A stretch of 64,000 nucleotides of DNA, taken from Durusdinium trenchii (lineage: Eukaryota; Sar; Dinophyceae; Suessiales; Symbiodiniaceae). Positions 1 to 12,657 of the stretch are shown here, piece after piece. The number at the start of each line of letters is the position of its first letter. Position 1 is the first letter of the stretch. The notes under the pieces were generated by a model. It was not told where the DNA came from, did no database searches, and saw nothing but the letters and a program-made list of their open reading frames with translations. The stretch lies in the NCBI GenBank assembly GCA_963970005.1, contig CAXAMN010023295.1, forward strand, positions 712,378 to 776,377. The letters run 5' to 3'. Made by a program: the position numbers and the translations under genes.

Positions 1-1259
1 GATATGTTCAGGTGACTAAAGTCGGGGGTCATGGCGGACTTGCTGGCAGCATAACTTGGATAGCGGTACAGACCTTTGAAGTCACCAGCAGTAGCCCTCA
101 CGTCAAATGTAACACCTTGAGTCCACCCCCATATCAAAGCCTAGTGATTAGTCCTCTTGCTCTCGCCTGCCCCTCAGAATAGCACCCATCGACCCTCAAC
201 ACATCATGGACTTCGCCCACCGCGCAGTCTTTTGCGCCGACGCTTAATTAAAGCGTCGCGACGGTGGTGTCGTGTCCTGGTGGTGGCGTCCCTAAGATGT
301 CCGGCTGCGACCAATGAAGCTTCTGGGTGTCGAAGATATGGAGATCCGTCAAGTGTTTGTTCCCGCTGTGACCGCCTGAGGACGACGAGCGACGCGACCG
401 AATTGGCCAGCGATCGCCAGTTCAGGCCTGAGGGATGACCGGAAGATTAACGGACTCATTGGATCTGGATGTTTCTTTGGAGACGTGGAGGGCATTGTCT
501 GTCAGACAGATCCAATCCGATCTCCAATTTTTTGGGAGACCTGATGCCAATTGCCAATCCCTCCATCTTCATTTTTGCAGTGAGTCTGTCTCTAAGAGCA
601 GCACCGAACAAGTAGAGTTTCGTGCTAATCACCTGGAGGCGCTGGGCCAGTGCAGCACGAACGCGTCCATGCGGCGTAAAAACAGCTGCACAGCTTTTAA
701 ACAGGGTTAGGATGTTGTGGCACCTCAGTTTGCACAAGCTACTGTTGTGTAGCTGGCTTTGGCTTTTGGTCCGTACGATCCTGAAGCACATATCTATACA
801 ACAGATATATATATATATATATATTCCCGAAGGCGAAAACTGTCTCCTACGCTCCCCTCGATGGACAGCACACCCCCCTTTTCTTGGAGCGTGGCTGTGA
901 TGGTTGGATCTTCTTGTCCCCTTCAGGTCTGGTTGCCTAGTGCAGCCTGCAACATTCATAGAACAACGTTACAAGAGCCAACCTGAAGAGCTTTTTGAGC
1001 GAATCGTGCGGTGGAACTCGCACTTCTCTTTTGAGCCCCGATCGGACATGTTGGTGTCCTATCGTGAACAGAAACCTGGCCAACGCAGTCTAAATGCAAG
1101 TGGAATTGATATCTGTGCTTCCCTTTTGTAGTGGTTCGCTTTGAAGGCACTTTGACTCCACTGAGCAAAGAACGGAATGCTAAGGATCCTGAAGGAGTGG
1201 CTCACCCCGCACACGAGTATAGAGCCAAAATGAATCTTCAATAATCTTCACTCACTTAC
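1..1259. other. Stretch without a supported gene
   Basis: I see no exon here that I can defend. There is an (AT)n microsatellite near 804-824. The right end, 1251-1259, is the beginning of the intron that follows the kelch exon on the minus strand, with donor sequence GTAAGTGAG. The remaining open frames are short and look random. Confidence 0.5.
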
Positions 1260-1446
1260 CTGAGGGTGTGGGGTCTACCAGTGCTGCATCGCCTGCGCAG
1301 GCGGATGCCATGTGCCGCCGAGTGGCCGTCATGGTATGTGCATTCCGGGCTTGCGGCAAAGTGCCGGAGAGGTTCGGCTGCATCCAAGTCATGGTTTCGA
1401 GGTCGATGATGTCCATGTCCTTGGAACCCATGAGCTTCAGCAGAGC
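1260..1446 (-). CDS. Exon of a kelch-repeat protein (partial gene)
   Basis: On the minus strand this 187-nt exon runs from an AG acceptor followed by G (1447/1446) to a strong donor, G|GTAAGT, at 1260/1259. It reads through 62 codons and ends in phase 1. The translation contains MDIIDLETMTWMQP and then SGTLPQARNAHTMT. This is the kelch signature: an aspartate strand (DIIDLETMTW) closed by Trp, then a Gly-x-x-Pro-x-x-Arg-x-x-His turn into the next blade. Kelch repeats form beta-propellers that usually serve as protein-binding scaffolds. The exon probably belongs to the same gene as the exon at 4596-4681, which lies upstream on the same strand. No catalytic partner domain is visible, so the cellular role is unknown. 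The family call is fairly safe. Exon edges are inferred from splice signals only. Confidence 0.72.
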
Positions 1447-4400
1447 CTAATCGAGCATCACTGAGAGAGGAGAGACCGTGAGACCATCGGTTTTGAATTG
1501 TCGAAGATCCATACCAGGTGTGGCACACTTGCATGGCCAAAAAGTGTGTTCCATCATGTTCTATCTAAGAAGGTCTGGGCATGTTCTATGAAGCCTTCCA
1601 ACTCGTCTAGCATCGAACATCACAACCGCGATGTGTCCAAGTCTCGTTGAAGCACTTGGCACCATCATAGCCACCAAACATGTACCTTAGAGCGAAGCTG
1701 AATCACAAAATGTATGCTGGCTGGACCGTGCTTGTTTCATCTTATTTCATTTTGAGACTGGACAAACCGCATCTTTAAGAAATCCTCCATGTTTCTACCA
1801 CGAACTAAATAGCATTTTGCGCTTTTCTCTGCCAACCAAGGGCGTCGACTTTCAAGCTCGACTCAATGGCGTGTAGATGATCTAGATGCAAACTGAGCTT
1901 CCTAACAAACTGCAATCTCCCGTTCCTCTCAGCACGTGCTGACAAATCCATCCAAACAACGTCTGCTCGCTCGCTCGCCGCCATGTCGCAACTTATGTGC
2001 TAAGCGGGTGAGCGTGTGACACGCCCGCGCCGACGGCGGAGTGCCCGATGTGGGAGCCTGGGCCGTGAGACGAGCGCGCGCGAGTGAGACGAGCGCCACC
2101 CTGAAGATGTAGAAACACAGCTTCCAAGGTCCTGAAGCTGTTGCTAGCAATCATTTTGGGGGCATGAACAGGAATGGAAGTGTTCATGCTGGCAGGCTCA
2201 CAATCCAATCTTTAACACAATGCTGTGATTCTCAAGTCCGGCATCCCCAGGTGAAACGTCTGGAAATGCCTTGAAGGTGCTTTGTTGCATGTTCCTAGGT
2301 GCATCTCCCTCAAAGCTCTCAGGCTCTCGTACTATGTTTGATTCTTGTTGCTTTTCGGAACATGAAAGTTCCGCAACTCCGCCCTTGTTTCCAAGTGAGT
2401 CATGGGAGGGCTGAAAGCACTTCGTCTGAATGGAGGATCTGCTGAGTGGTCTCCAAAAGAAGCCATCAGGACGGGGGATTTTGACCCAGCATGCTTTCGT
2501 TCCGAAATGACACGGTCTCCCGAATCACTCAGAAGTGATGAGAGACCATTTCACAGGGTGTTTGCAAAATTGGGTTATGTGAAATGGTTAACGGTTATGT
2601 GATCTGTTTAGCCTCTTTTTCCCTGGCCTGTTCACTTCACTGTGCGTTCCGCACCTTGTGCCACACGAGACCTTCATGAGGGGCCGTGGGAGCCGGAGGG
2701 CTCGTCTCCTGACAGGAGAGGCTGCGACCGTGAGAATGCCAATACCAGAAAGCACGATGAAAGCATCAAGGAAAAATTGCAAACATGCAATGGGTACAAT
2801 ATGATACAAATTGATATATACAATATGCATTTTGTCACATTTGATTTGACCCCGGTTTCATGTTCTAAACTCTTGGCATGTGCAGTGGATGGACTATCCC
2901 CAGTGCTGCATCTTCACTCATCTTCACTGGTACACTCCAGAGGGCATTTACATGCTTTTGCCCTGGAGCCTGGACCCTCCTTAGAACTGCATTGCGACAA
3001 GCCATCCTGCACTTCTCTTCTGCCAAGAGGCTAGAATGTGCATATCTGCGACCCACTTGTTGCCGTCGTGACCACCGTGCACCACCAGCCGCGAATCCAC
3101 CACCGCCTTGATGTCAGGGCCGGCGGTCATTAATTATGTCCCACGGAGGGCAAGCGGCTTAGCGTCATGTACCTATTGCTACGCCCACCTGAAAACATGA
3201 TTCCACATATGATTACCTGGCAATTTGTGTGGACATCTATGGCAACCTGGTCCACAACATCGATTCCAACTGGTGAAGGATCCAGGATCCGGCCATGAGT
3301 GACTTCTGGCAGATTGTCAGATCTGAAGACAAACGAATTCGAACACATACGACTTACAAACAACACACTCACCACGCGGGGCAAGAAAAGGACAACGATA
3401 TTACTCAATCCTCAGCAAAACACCCCAGCAAAAGAATCAGTTCAGCACCAACGGTCACCTTCGAAAGGTACACCGGTGCACCAGGCATACCGGTGATGCA
3501 CCGGTACCGCACACCATGCGTGCACCTGACTGACTGGTGCGCACAGGCTGGAACCACTTCGTTCACCTGCTGGAACCACTAGGAGCGGCACCGTTGTGTG
3601 GTTGTTTCGAGCAGATGGAGCACTGCCAGAGGGTAGCACCTGGCGGTTTTTGAAGCAGATGAACCGGTGATTTGGGTGCGAAAAAAACGGCGCTAGGATA
3701 GAGCATCTTTCATGATTCTGGCCCCTCTTGGAGATGGGATTGCCCTTGTATCTTTTTGTTGTACACATAGTTACATAGGCCTAGGCTTCGATGAGGGTCG
3801 GATACGCAAAGGCCGATCCTACTAATCGATCAAACTCCTGGGGTATTCTGTATTCTCGAGTCCCGATGATTGCTGTTATTTCGCGGATGACCCAGAGCAG
3901 GGCTTTCAACAGCTGGAAGTGTTTCCTGTGGCTCTGACATGGCACCGGACAAGTTGAGCGTCCGTTTGGCCAGAAAATTGGATGTGTAATGTCAACATAG
4001 GCTTAAGTAACCTTCCTCTATTAATCAAGCCCAGCTCGAGCCCCTAATACTAAACCAATTAAAAACCTAAATTCCACATGTCCATCATCCTAATAGAATT
4101 TCCCCTGGCAGAAACTGGTTTACTATAGTTTACTATTATTATTGTAATTACAGTATGTTATTTACTATCTTGCCCAGCATCCAATACCTTCTGGTCAGCA
4201 TCCATTGTTCCGCAATCCCTAAAAACCTCTCTAGCAAACTATGTTCCTGTTCCCCTAAAAAAAATCTATCGAAATCTTGACGCGTGTTCTAGCTCACGAA
4301 GGGTACCCCTCTCACAGGCCTCAGTGTTCACACAGAATCATATCAACCATCATCCATCATCTGGTCAACACCTTCGTTGGCGGGATGTGGTTTCCAAAAC

Positions 4401-4595
4401 CTCCAATCTCAAACCTTGTTGACCTTGTCGACCTTGATGGGGGGGGAGGCCGTTGATTAATCCTACGTCCAGATCATTGAAACAGGGAGACCAGCCAAAG
4501 GGGGCTTGGTCTACTTTACTTCTTCCAGAGGATCGCACTGGGGGTCTCCCTTTGGATCCTTTTGCGAATCCAAGCCCATTTGGAGATCTCCGGAC
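1447..4595. other. Probable intronic sequence between two kelch exons
   Basis: This 3.1 kb is AT-richer than the flanking exons and holds only short unrelated open frames. If both kelch exons belong to one gene, it is intron, perhaps with small exons I did not recognise. At least one more propeller blade would be expected in here. The stretch 4000-4180 is especially AT-rich. Confidence 0.35.
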
Positions 4596-4681
4596 CTCCG
4601 ACCAAGTACCAGAGGCCACATCCAGCACGTGCAAGTCATTCAGCGCACGCTTGCCATTCCAGCCACCGAAGAGATATAGGC
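4596..4681 (-). CDS. Exon of a kelch-repeat protein (one blade)
   Basis: This minus-strand exon of 86 nt lies between an acceptor ...CTGAG|G (4682/4681) and a donor GAG|GT (4596/4595). It encodes LYLFGGWNGKRALNDLHVLD followed by VASGTWSEV. This is a textbook kelch blade: a hydrophobic strand, the double glycine (FGG), an Asn-Asp-Leu turn, a second strand ending in Asp, and the conserved Trp about six residues after it. The exon starts with two bases that complete a codon and ends in phase 0. Kelch propellers bind partner proteins. Here the partner domains, the gene start and the gene end are unknown. The exon at 1260-1446 downstream on the same strand carries another blade and probably belongs to the same gene. 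Confidence 0.8.
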
Positions 4682-7600
4682 CTCAGTCGTCCGAGCATCA
4701 CGACGCTGGAGGCGTCCGGACCCAAGTGTTGATGGCCTTCTGCAGCAGTCCATCGATGATATGCAAGGTCATCGCAGGTCCATGGCAGGTCCTATAGTCA
4801 AATGATGTCCAGCTTTCCTCGTTCATTGATGGCCCTGTTCCCTCGCTTGACCCTATCAGCAGTGTTTTTTCAGGTGTTGTCCGTCTTTCCGCCCGTCGAG
4901 CACTCACACACAGGGCATCATCTAAGCACTAGACGCCCATCAATGATGTCACCTGAGAGATGATGTCATCCAGGTTCAGAGCACACCCGTGGATGTGGCC
5001 AGAAAGGACTGTGGTCACCCTTGATTGAACATCCTGGAACCAATGCAGCCATGTTGATGCAATACCTCTAATCCTCAAAGGTATTCGAGTCACAGAACTG
5101 CAGCGACCAAGTCGACTACAGCCTCTTCGACCAAGACCTCGAATCCGCGAACCCATCTTGAGAACCTCCTTCCGAGCTTCCGACAGGAATGCGCCGCGCG
5201 GGGTCCAGGGCAATTTTTGGTGTCCAGCTCTGACCTTGAGCAGCTCGCAGAGGTCATCATAGGTCACCATAGGTCGCACATGTCCAGAGGTCTTTCCAAT
5301 GAAGGTTCTCATAATTTCTATAGGAAACTTTGGAGAGAGTCCAGTGCTTTTTGCTCGGATCCATCGCCGACATTCCGCGCCAAGTCGTCGTCGACGCCCC
5401 GGGAAAAGGCGTCTCTGAGGTGCCACACCAAAAAGTATACATTACGGTTCCGGGTGGCCTGGACCGTTCAGCTCCGTCAGACGGGTCCAGTCGGACCGTA
5501 CTGGTCGGTGAGAGTGAGTGGGAAAAGCTCTGGTCTCGTTCCGAAAAATGAGATTGAGGTTGAAGATGTTGAAGCCATCGAATGAATCATGAATCATGAA
5601 TCGTCAGTGCATCCCCCGAAAACGTCATGGCCAAATGGATTTAAGATGATTTAAGCGCTTACCAAGAGTTGCAGGAGGATCAGGAGGTTCCTGTGTGAAT
5701 GCCAGGTGCTGATTCCATCATCTTGACCACTTCCGAGGTCCGCGCGGTCGGCCGCCCAGGCTGCAGCGGCCCACCCTCAACCCGACTTGAGCCCTGATCA
5801 GGCGCGGCGACAAAAACGAGTGACGAAGGGATGGGAAGTCCTTCCTGTGTCTTGTTGCCACGGACCTGTGACCAACGATGGGAAGTGTTCACAGTGCTTC
5901 AATATACACAGCTGGCACGAGAGTCTGTAGGAACAAGTAAGGCTATATATATAATATATAGTTAGATATGGTTAGATAAGTTATACCATTTATTCATTCA
6001 TCCTGATTCCCTTGTCCCACTCAAGCGGCAGTGCGCAGGACGTTTTTTCCTTTTGCAGGGCCGTCGGGGTTGCGCCCTCGCTTCCCGCCGGCGAATTGTG
6101 CCTGCCATTGGCCAGTGGGGGTTCTGGTCCGATCCAGAATCCAGAGTGTGGATTCAGAATGGCTGAGGTGCGGAAAGGTTCGTCCAACTCAAAAAGGTTT
6201 TCTAGCTTCCAAAGAGCAGGAACCTCCAGGGCAAGGCTTCCGAGTATTTCTTCTATCAAGAACAGACTAGCTCCTCTCGTACTTCTAGATTAGATTGCAT
6301 CTTGAAATCTATAACATTATTCATTGTTATTCATTATTAGTAGATATATTATAGAACCTATCGGAAAGCCAATTGCATGCCGGCATGCCGCACACAACCT
6401 TCAGAACGTCTGAACTCGGAGTCTGAACAATAAACTCGAATACCTTGGATTTGCTTCAGGAACCAGGACAAACTAAAACCATCTAAAACCTCCATGCAGC
6501 AGTTAGGACTCAAAACGATGACATCACAAAGCGCGGCATTGCAATGCATGTCCCTGTCCCTTTCCCTTTGGACTCCCGGACCACGCGCTCGCCCACGCGC
6601 CACCTCTCAGCTGACCAACTCCGCTTCGGTGACTCCTAGCGACGCCGACGGAGGGAGGTGGACCAGATGGCTGGTCCGACGGTTGGGGCGTCCCTTTCGA
6701 CCCTTTCCCACCAGGGCCGCTGGAGCAATCGAAACGAGGAAAGCCATGTGACCGCCATCTGCTCGTGTAAACAGAAAAAGACCGAAAGCATGACGAAGCC
6801 ACGAAGCCATGATGCCTGCAATCCCAGTTTGTTGGTGCCCGGCCTGGAGCTGGTGACTTGTGCTGCCTCAGTGGCTGACAGACTCGAACAAAGGCACAGG
6901 CGGGATTGATGAACTGACCCGTGGAATTGACAGCATGGACGGCGAATGAAGTGAGGATGTCATGAGTATTCTGCGGAACTTGCTGTGTTCCGTTCAACTG
7001 CAAACCTGCCGCTCTTCGCACTAGCCCTTTGTAAGCTGGGTTCCACACTTCTCTGCCTTCACAGTGGGGATTCAAACCAGTCAACTGCAAATCATTTAAA
7101 TCGCTGACCAACACACACCACGTCACACTGGAATCTGCGCCTTCTTGCGCTTGGGCGGTGGTGGCCGCTCACAATCCGGCCTCGTTCTGTGGAAGTTCGA
7201 GAATCTCGGAGCGTTGAAGAAGATGAGATGCCAGCCGTTGGCAACCATTGTGTCTTGTGAGAAAATGCTGCCAGTAGATTTTGTGGCGTTCATTCTATCT
7301 GTCCGTCATTAACTTTTATTTTCCTTGATGATCTCAAAGCTTTCTCTCAGAGCAAAATGGTAGTGTTTTTGCCCCCTCATCCCATCATTTATGTGTGGCA
7401 TTCTGGCTTGGCTTTAGAGAAGACTACATACATGCTGAGTAATTACCCGTATACCTACTCTTCAGTGAACAAGGCTCGGACGCACCGACAGAGAATGACC
7501 GTTCGGTCGACCGTTCCGGACCACTCAAATCAGCCAGAGTTCACCCGTAGATATGGGTGTCCGTGTGTATTAAAAGTCGGGTGAGTTCATGTGAGATCTC

Positions 7601-7727
7601 CCAAAGACCAAAGAAGGGAAATAAACCAAAACCAAACCCCAACGGTTGGGGGTCTCCCTGTTAAGATACACACCCATTATAGCAATTTGACTCGGCCCAC
7701 AACCCGAAGATCAGCTGGGCACCTTCT
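4682..7727. other. Stretch without a supported gene
   Basis: GC-rich islands at 5090-5230, 5380-5560, 5720-5830, 6010-6260 and 6560-6720 look like places where exons could sit. I could not find a frame with both splice sites and protein character in them. The longest open frame (minus strand, 6524-7126, 200 codons) has no family feature. A microsatellite-like AT stretch lies near 5945-5970. Confidence 0.4.
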
Positions 7728-7877
7728 CTAAATCTTCCAAGGCCCATGCGCATCGTAGAAGTCGGAGGGATGCTCCACATGCTCTGGATCAAACATCTCC
7801 TGGCTCTGGGTCACAACCAGGTGCAGCCGAGGCGACGTTTGAAAGTCAAGGACATTCCAAAGGTTGAGCTGTGTCGG
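7728..7877 (-). CDS. Terminal exon of an unrecognised gene
   Basis: This is the third of three phase-consistent minus-strand exons (8307-8426, 8044-8161, 7728-7877). The acceptor is TTCCAG|C at 7878/7877, entered in phase 0. The exon has 49 sense codons and ends at a TAG at 7728-7730. It includes LNLWNVLDFQTSPRLHLVVT, where the PRLHLVV part looks like a beta strand, then an acidic tail with PEHVEHPSDF. I do not recognise the family. A resemblance to the closing strand of ubiquitin-like domains is too weak to use. Unlike most acceptors in this window, the base after AG is C rather than G, so this edge is the least certain of the three. Confidence 0.5.
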   Translation of the reverse strand, partial: PTQLNLWNVLDFQTSPRLHLVVTQSQEMFDPEHVEHPSDFYDAHGPWKI

Positions 7878-8043
7878 CTGGAATTCTTCAACCAAAACTT
7901 GCAATAGTTTACCTCTGAGCGGCTGCCGGCTTCCTTGCAGCTCGTGGCAGCTCAACAAAAGCCAAAAACAAAAAGACATCAACAAACGGGTTTTTTGAGG
8001 TGCTGTCTCGAGAGCGGTGCTGTCTCGAGCACCAAAGCGGCAC

Positions 8044-8161
8044 GGTCTCCTTCGGGAAGTTTGAGCCATATCGCTTGAGGCCCATCTCCTTCGACGTAAC
8101 GAGGACATGCAGATTCGACCGTTCGAGACGCAAAGCCACGAAGGCACCGATCGAACCGGTC
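8044..8161 (-). CDS. Internal exon of an unrecognised gene
   Basis: This minus-strand exon has acceptor CTTCAG|G (8162/8161) and donor ACC|GTGCCG (8044/8043). Its length is 118 nt: one base completing an AGG codon with the preceding exon, then 39 codons, ending in phase 0. The peptide includes TGSIGAFVALRLERSNLHVL and ends KRYGSNFPKET. Alternating hydrophobic residues suggest beta structure. No family was recognised. Two other frames are also open across this GC-rich island. I prefer this one because it joins both neighbours in phase. Confidence 0.5.
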
Positions 8162-8306
8162 CTGAAGGTTGGGACGCGAACATCGATCGGCCAAGTGGTC
8201 CGGTCCAGCATGTCATGAATGTTTCTCAGGAAGATCCAGCCATCTAGTGGAAGCAGCTGCAGGAAGCTAGATTATAGAATATATAGATCAATCTTGCTCT
8301 TCCCAC

Positions 8307-8426
8307 CTTCCACCCGCCTTCCACGCCTGGACCAGGCGTTCCAAGACGTAGGGGTTCGACCAATCACGAGAGGCCTCGCTTCCACGGATCCCGATGAGAG
8401 GTGCCAGCAATGGGTAGACCCAATTC
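8307..8426 (-). CDS. Internal exon of an unrecognised gene
   Basis: This minus-strand exon has acceptor ACCAG|G (8427/8426) and donor GGAAG|GTGGG (8307/8306). Its 120 nt are one leading base, 39 codons and two trailing bases. The two trailing bases (AG) combine with the first G of the next exon to give Arg. The peptide begins NWVYPLLAPLIGIRGSEASR and continues to a helix-like segment, YVLERLVQAW. No family was recognised. Upstream exons were not found. The GC-rich island 8440-8540 just upstream has no clean exon. Confidence 0.5.
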
Positions 8427-9428
8427 CTGGTGTTCCTTCGACTTCCTTCGGGTCGGAACGCCTGCAAGGTCTCCCCCTTCGACATCGGATGGCCCCGGCC
8501 GGCCCCGTTCGCGGGTTCCCGGGCCGGGGCCGGCCGTGAGGCCAGCTTAGAGTAGGAGGGCGACTGGTTCATGAAGTTCAGTCGTTTGGATCGTTTTCGA
8601 CCAAACTAGATCAAGTTGGAACTCTTCTATTGGAGGATGCAAGCCTGACTGGGAGCGTTTCTGGGAGCGGTTTGTCTTGAATCAAAGCAAAGTAAAGGGA
8701 AGGCTATGGACCAATGAACGCCTATGTTAGGCACGTGAAGCCTAGCCTACCGTGTGCCTTCCTTCTTCCCCCCAACCCCAAAAGACCCATCTGCATGGAT
8801 TGAGGCTCCCGCAGGGGGCGGACCAATGGTGGGTCTTCGAACCTGCGACCAAAGCAGGACCAAAGTGACAGCATGGCTCGGTCGGTGTCCGTTGCGTTCA
8901 TGAACGATGTTGACTGAAAGTCAAGATCGCCGAATGGTCAAACATGGTTTCAGGTACTGTCGCTCCATGAAAATCCATGAACCTTGAAATTCAGAGCAGC
9001 TCTCCATTCCCAACCAAAGTGCATCGCTACTGGGTAGCGCTGGCGCTGTCCGTTGCTGCTTTGGTTGGAGCGTTGGGTAAGCTGCATAACGGGCGCAAAA
9101 CATACTGCCCATCAAAACTCCATGTACCCAATGCACATGCCAATCGGAGAGGTGCTTCATAGGCCTTTAAAGATCAGGTCGCTGGGATGACACCCAAAGC
9201 CCATGGTTCTCTTCAACTTGATGTGGAAAAAATAATTTTCTAAAAAGTTCCACTTCCAACCCTCACATCAGTTCAGGCTGAAACTCTGGCATCGCTCTCA
9301 GGCATCAGCCAGATCTGAGGGCGCGTGCGACACGCGCTTGATGGCACCTTTCCTCTCCTGAGAGTCCGAGTTTTTCTAAGGAATACCACGGGGGCAACAA
9401 CACCTCCCTACCAGCGACTTGACCACAT

Positions 9429-9513
9429 TGTAGACTCTTGATTATATAATGAGCCCCTCCATTTGAATTGAAACACATCTTCATATGGGGAGGTTATCCA
9501 TCAAGAGTCTACA
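9429..9513. repeat. Foldback (MITE-like) element, copy 1
   Basis: This 85-bp segment is bounded by perfect 14-bp inverted repeats, TGTAGACTCTTGAT at 9429-9442 and its complement at 9500-9513. The same termini bound the element at 11112-11171, while the interiors differ. This suggests a small family of non-autonomous elements or hairpin-forming repeats. No clear target duplication is visible. Confidence 0.65.
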
Positions 9514-9970
9514 TTATGTTGCAAAATGACCAGAAAGCGTATGCAATTGCACATTGTCTTCTTCCGCGAATAGAGTCTCCCAACCCACCACATATAACAT
9601 TTGGTCTAAACACAGGTAGGTCAGGTCCTCAGGGGCACGCAGCCCGCCACGCCTTTTGGTACGTAGCCTTTAGGGCTACTACCTAGTAGAATGCCATGGG
9701 CCATAGTATATGCCAGATAGAATGCCGTGGTGGGGATAACGCTAAGTAAAGTAATTTGTGCTTTTTCCAAATGTATCTAGGAACCAAATGAATAGTGCGG
9801 GCATTTCTTCAAGGAAGCTCCCCCCCGCCCCCAGGCGGAGAATCTTCCTGGAAGAAGCGTGAGCTCTCCTGCGTCCACTGCCCTTACTTAAGATTAATGA
9901 AGGAAGCACGAGTGAGGGCAATGGGTCGAAAAAAAGGAAGCCTTTGGAGCAAAGGGCATCCCTACTAGGA

Positions 9971-10026
9971 GCAAGGACGCTACGAACGGGGCTCCTGGCC
10001 TTACTTCTAGGAGCAATAAGCTATTA
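9971..10026 (+). repeat. Dispersed short repeat, copy 1
   Basis: The core GGGCTCCTGGCCTTACT, then TCTAGGAGCAA and AGCTATTAG, recurs in reverse orientation at 58965-59019 with close to nine of ten bases matching by eye. The 3' end (AAGCTATTAGAA) is also shared with the repeat cluster at 21461-21559. Confidence 0.6.
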
Positions 10027-11111
10027 GAAACAATAAATGAATTGGTAAGATTCCATTCCAACTCCAAATCCTCCCGTCACATCTTCCCATCTGTCCTCCT
10101 CTTGCGGCGGTGAACCGGAGGGCCCGGAGGGCGGCGAGGCCGAGGGGGGGCGAGGCTTGCGCCTCGGTCTGGGGGAAACGAGCTCATCCACACCCCAGAG
10201 ACCTACCATCTAAGCAAACAAACAGCCAATGTTCCTGGGGGGGCCCAAGGTGTGCTTAAGCCTTAGGCCCGAAGGGTCTGAGTCCGAGGATACTTGTCCT
10301 TTTAGGGTGATCAAGAGGATTCTTGAGTCGATGGCGGGCGTTCACTTTGTGGTTGTCAGCTTGCCAGAGTCAACACGAGTTGGCTGCAAAAAGAGTTCAT
10401 GCCTGAAAAACGCAATCATTGCAATTGCCACCAGCATTTTCTGCCCTTTGGCCATAGGGCTTGGCATGGACATTGCAAATTTGCTGCAACCAAGTGGGGT
10501 GTGCGCGTTTCCTCCAAAGACATTTCCCTGCAAATCGACCACCGCCGCAACAATTGACACGGAAAAGGGCTCGCTGAGTATAAAGCCAAGCACCCTACCC
10601 ATTGGGAACAATATATATAAATATATGCACTAACCCCCACCACCAAAAGCACCACGACCCCCACCCACCTACCCCAGCAGCGGCACGCTACCACCACAGT
10701 CTGAAGAGTCCTCCACAACAAAAACAATGCCATGGGCCATCAAAAGGAAACCATCACACAACCAAAACCACACCCATGAAAAGGCAGGGACCCATTCTAT
10801 AAAACCTCCGCATGAAAACAAGCACCCACCGCATGAAAAAAAGGACTAAAAAAAGAACACCTGCCCACCTGGCCTGGCCGGGAAAAAAAACGAACAGCCC
10901 CATTTGCTTCACTAACCCACACCCCGTGACGGTGTTTTGCCACCCCTCCCACATGCCTGAGAAGGGGCCACTGGCGCTGCCTTCTCATGGCCGTTGGTGG
11001 GAGCTGGTGCCTTGTGTCACGGTGCTCCGAAAAACCAGCAACATGCATCGCCGTCTCATCTCTTTCTGCACGAGAAACCAAGTCTTCCTTTGCAACACAA
11101 GTAATGTGGAA

Positions 11112-11171
11112 TGTGGACTCTTGATGAATCAACCGACCCATATTTGGGGGTTTATTAATCAAGAGTCTACA
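11112..11171. repeat. Foldback (MITE-like) element, copy 2
   Basis: This 60-bp segment has left arm TGTGGACTCTTGAT at 11112-11125 and right arm ATCAAGAGTCTACA at 11158-11171, with 13 of 14 positions complementary. The arms are those of the element at 9429-9513. Both copies are followed by TTA. Confidence 0.62.
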
Positions 11172-12657
11172 TTACAAAATCTTCCGTAGCTGTTCAGATC
11201 CACAGGATCTGGGATCGCCTCTGGAGCATCGTCATCGGAATCCTCCCGGCGAGGCGATCGCGGAGGAGTTTTCGGACTGCAGTGGCTCAAACGGTGAACC
11301 CAAAAAAAGGCCAACGAAAGCATGGTGTGGGATGTCTACTGCAATTTTGGTGTCCGCTGCATAGGGATGCAGCCGGGATGCAGCCGGGATGAAGGTACCT
11401 CGTATCCTTGAGAAGAGTTGAGAAGGGTTGGATAGACGGTGCGGGATCTGGGTCCATCAATCCCACGCCACTACTATGACAGGTGTAGACTGTACATCAT
11501 CCCTGTGGCCCCGCGGCCCCCGCGTGGTGGCACCGAACAACGCCACCGTGAAACGCACCGAGAGAAACGCGCCTCGTAGTTGACCAAGCCCAGCATGGGA
11601 ACTGCTCACGGCGTCAGACCCAAAGGGCCCCTTCCATTGCCCGATGGGTGGCCTTTTTGATCAAGGTGGATGTGTCGTCAGCTTTGGATGTGTCGTTTCA
11701 AACCATCGGCTTTGAGGTCTGCTGAACCATCCAACAACGTCTGAGTGATATGTGCGTGGTTCAAGTATAAATACATTTAGCGGAACATGGGACTTCTGAC
11801 TCATGAATTGCCATTTCATTCCGTATCAACAATGTCCTTAAATTCATGGCAGCAAACTGTGTTGTTCTCAGATTCATCATCTGCTTGTAAATACACATGC
11901 TGTCATAGAGACTGATACAGTACAGCTGGATCTTTGCATTGCGACGTTCAAGAGGTTCGGTGTCCAAGAACACTCTATGACCAGGCTATCAGCCCTTGCA
12001 TGAAGCAAGGCATTGTCCGAGGCTGGTTACACCATTTTACACATACATCCGATCGCTAAGGTTGTATGGAGGCATCCAACAGTTCGTTACGTGAAATGAG
12101 GAGGGTCAAGCGACCCAACGAGGGTGTCGATTGGCCATGTCTAGATGTCACGCCTCTGGAAAAGGAAAAGAAACATCTAGACACGGAATATCTCTCCTGC
12201 AACGCACCACTGTACACGTAGATATCTGCAGATTCATCTTTCGTTGAAGAGAATCTTGCAGAAGAGAATCCTACATCACCCGCTAAACAGAAAATCCCAG
12301 CATGTCCAAGTGTTTAATGAACGGTAGGCCAACATTTACACAGGTGTATCACTAGGTGATACTAGGCGTATCTTATCAGCAAGATCCACCCACTCCAAGC
12401 TGCAACCAAGGCAAGATAAAGCGAGTAGGCCGAGCTCTGTGCTCCGGATGTCTTTTCTGAGCCAGAGAGTCTCCAGTCTGCTGTGAAACAGAAACAGGAA
12501 CCGGTCTGCAAGCTACTGGTCTCTATCATCGAATCGACTGCCGTAATCGAATTCGGCTCTTGCCTGCTTTGGGGCCTTGCGAAACATGGTACCCTTCACT
12601 GTCGGTGGGCCAATTGAGTGGCACCCCAAGTAGAATTGGGTAAATTGAGATGGCTTC

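Noticed and set aside
6524..7126. Minus-strand frame of 200 codons
   Set aside because: No domain, no splice signals that fit, and overlapping frames on both strands in a GC-rich island. Length alone is not convincing here.
8810..8880. tRNA-like B box on the minus strand (GGTTCGAAG)
   Set aside because: No A box at the right distance and no complementary acceptor arm.
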